A stretch of 64,000 bases of DNA, from positions 62,001 through 126,000 of the forward strand of contig JAJYBB010000002.1 of the NCBI GenBank assembly GCA_021779195.1, written 5' to 3'. Numbering within the stretch: the first letter of the stretch is position 1; the number at the start of each line of letters is the position of its first letter. A program made the translations under genes and the position numbers. The notes under the pieces were generated by a model, which was not told the origin of the DNA, made no database searches, and saw nothing but the letters and a program-made list of their open reading frames with translations. The DNA comes from Bacteroidota bacterium (GTDB lineage Bacteria > Bacteroidota > Bacteroidia > Bacteroidales > Paludibacteraceae). Positions 62,483-64,000 of the stretch are shown here, one piece after another.

Positions 62483-64000
62483 TTATCTTACAATTTTCAA
62501 GGTCGTGTCATTGACTTTAATAAGATAAACTCCTGAATTAAGTTCGATAGTCGGAATATCCGAAGTAGCGCGCAGTTGTTTAATCTCTTGACCGTTCATG
62601 CTATAAACCTTAATATTATCGCCATAACGGGTGCCATGTATCTGAACATTTTTACCTGAAACGGTCAGGAATAAATGGTTTGAACTAATATTGCTTACGG
62701 CTGTGATTCCATCGGACAGGTTCAGGTCAGATAGGGCGGCTAAAATTGCAGCATTGCATTGAACCGTAAAATAGTAAAGTCCCGAAGTAGCAGGTGTAAA
62801 AGTCAACGTAAAAGGATGCAAATGCAAAAGATCTGTCGATTGAACAATTGAATCGGCATTGGCAGTAAAAGTTCCCGTATTGTCGGCAGCCGAATTTATG
62901 CCAAAAGAGAGAGTTGCTGATGTAACACCTGAAGGAATAACCGAATTCCATGCATATTTTCCGGTAAGTACATAATTTTTTCCGGCATCGAGCATGGTAG
63001 GATAACTGTAAACGCCACCGGTAGTAACATTTCCATCCCAACGGACATACATGATTCGACCTTTATAAACAAGGCTATCCGTCATTGATCCGGTATGCAA
63101 CGTATCGCCATACGTATAGTATCCGGCAGGTTTATCGATATACCGAACGGTACCTGGAGTAGTTGAATTTGCTGCATTCCATACTGCATTCGGACATTTC
63201 CAGCCCCATTGACTTGGTACTGAACGCGAAGCATTCGTTTCGCCATGTGCAGCCCAGTCATTGAATCCTAAACGCGTATAGTTGAAGCTGTAATTCGTGG
63301 TACTTGAATTATCACCCGAAATGCAACTCAATACCAAAGGCGATGAGGCAGGGCTTAATGTCCCGCCGTTATTATTGATAAATGCCACATTGGTTTGGGC
63401 GGTTCCGGTAAGGATAATATTGTCGGCATCGGCAGGCGCTAACACGTTATACGTGAGTGAATCGGGGTTGAAATTATGGTTTAATATCCCCTGGCTTAAT
63501 GTAACACTCAATAAACGTGATTCAGCCGGATTCGAAATACTTGATAAACTTTGAATCAGCCACTCACAATAGGGTGAAGATGTGGGATTGGGAGTAAAGG
63601 TGTTGTTATCTGTTAATCGTGTATTTATTGTTAAGGCGGTAGCACCCAATGCTCTTTGGGTATACACACTTTGAATCATGCTTGTCCCGTTTGCCTGAGG
63701 AATGACTTTCCATTCGGCTTCTAACGATGATCCTCCGAATTCGGTATCCCAATCGTTGGCGCCTTTTCGCAACATACGGTACTCTCCATCCTGTTCAATA
63801 TAAAATAAACTGTCGGCAATACCCGGATTGACGGGACGTAAAATATAATACTGTGTGTAATCGGCGATATAATTTGTCAATGCGGGAACCGATAAAATAG
63901 AATCATTTCCCAACACCAATCCACTGGCTTTGTGTTTGATGATATAGCGTTCGTAGGTATTGACGGGTGTAATTTTTACGGAATCGAGATTATAATTAAG
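62483..64000 (-). CDS. Secreted protein with T9SS type-A sorting domain (5' end outside window)
   Basis: The frame is open to the right edge (the last 81 bases read LNYNLDSVKITPVNTYERYIIKHK), so an apparent start at 63919 is not real. From N to C there is a trefoil-like region (HKASGLVLGNDS, YYILRPVNPG, GEYRMLRKGANDWDTEFGG), a cadherin-like beta sandwich (LLSVTLSQGILNHNFNPDSLTYNV), a carbohydrate-binding-like module and the type-A C-terminal domain (NIKVYSMNGQEIKQL, IELNSGVYLIKV, LKIVR). It should be exported through the T9SS and attached to the surface. An enzyme domain may lie upstream, outside the window. Confidence 0.88.
   Translation of the reverse strand, partial: LNYNLDSVKITPVNTYERYIIKHKASGLVLGNDSILSVPALTNYIADYTQYYILRPVNPGIADSLFYIEQDGEYRMLRKGANDWDTEFGGSSLEAEWKVIPQANGTSMIQSVYTQRALGATALTINTRLTDNNTFTPNPTSSPYCEWLIQSLSSISNPAESRLLSVTLSQGILNHNFNPDSLTYNVLAPADADNIILTGTAQTNVAFINNNGGTLSPASSPLVLSCISGDNSSTTNYSFNYTRLGFNDWAAHGETNASRSVPSQWGWKCPNAVWNAANSTTPGTVRYIDKPAGYYTYGDTLHTGSMTDSLVYKGRIMYVRWDGNVTTGGVYSYPTMLDAGKNYVLTGKYAWNSVIPSGVTSATLSFGINSAADNTGTFTANADSIVQSTDLLHLHPFTLTFTPATSGLYYFTVQCNAAILAALSDLNLSDGITAVSNISSNHLFLTVSGKNVQIHGTRYGDNIKVYSMNGQEIKQLRATSDIPTIELNSGVYLIKVNDTTLKIVR

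Noticed and set aside
63917-63919. TTG start for the last minus-strand gene
   Set aside because: The frame is open to the window edge and the upstream residues continue the same domain, so the gene is truncated by the window.

Overview
The window looks like a chromosomal segment of a Bacteroidota bacterium, most likely order Bacteroidales. The support is: A+T-rich DNA; -7 elements of the form TAnnTTTG and few Shine-Dalgarno sequences; several type IX secretion (T9SS) parts and cargoes; the porG-uppS-bamA-ompH-ompH order (recalled from Porphyromonas gingivalis); and a two-subunit methylmalonyl-CoA mutase as in propionate/succinate fermenters. A Paludibacter-like organism would fit, but the genus cannot be fixed from sequence alone.

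Layout. 1-12.4 kb is core: gyrA, a TPR protein, tRNA-Pro, cls (minus), then a plus-strand run of parA, parB, a DUF5683 protein, a LysM lytic transglycosylase, a MerR regulator, alkaline phosphatase and a YgbA-type protein. 12.4-19.7 kb is a minus-strand envelope block: two Skp/OmpH chaperones, bamA, uppS, porG, then ybeY and a SpmA/SpmB-type membrane protein. 20-28.7 kb holds a beta-helix lipoprotein, a DUF5362 protein, mutA and mutB (separated by a GxxExxY gene wrapped in repeats) and panE. 28.7-30.8 kb is gene-poor but carries two tandem 32-residue membrane micropeptides with strong Shine-Dalgarno sites. 30.8-37 kb is a T9SS cassette: a 1207-residue adhesin with a type-B sorting domain, a PorP/SprF protein and a PD40 protein whose 3' end is made by an inserted MITE-like element.

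37.6-58.7 kb is a surface polysaccharide (O-antigen type) locus. It has an ABC exporter (Wzm/Wzt type), gmd, glycosyltransferases, a methyltransferase, an O-acyltransferase, a polysaccharide deacetylase, a GtrB-GtrA-membrane protein trio, and FdtA-FdtC-FdtB for dTDP-Fuc3NAc. Many genes overlap at ATGA or ATGGTAA, so the locus is probably one long operon. It is full of short repeats, some of which have entered reading frames. 56.4-57.6 kb is scarred by a glycosyltransferase pseudogene and a Y1 (REP-associated type) transposase with hairpins. 58.8-62.5 kb is accessory and repeat-rich, with a fibronectin III protein, a 21-bp tandem array and a LuxR-type regulator. The window ends inside a T9SS type-A cargo gene.

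Candidates for something little described are (1) two GxxExxY (PD-(D/E)XK-like) genes, each with the same arrangement of flanking repeats but unrelated repeat sequences, sitting between genes of operons, and (2) the tandem micropeptide pair at 29.8-30.1 kb. Neither can be proved functional from sequence alone.
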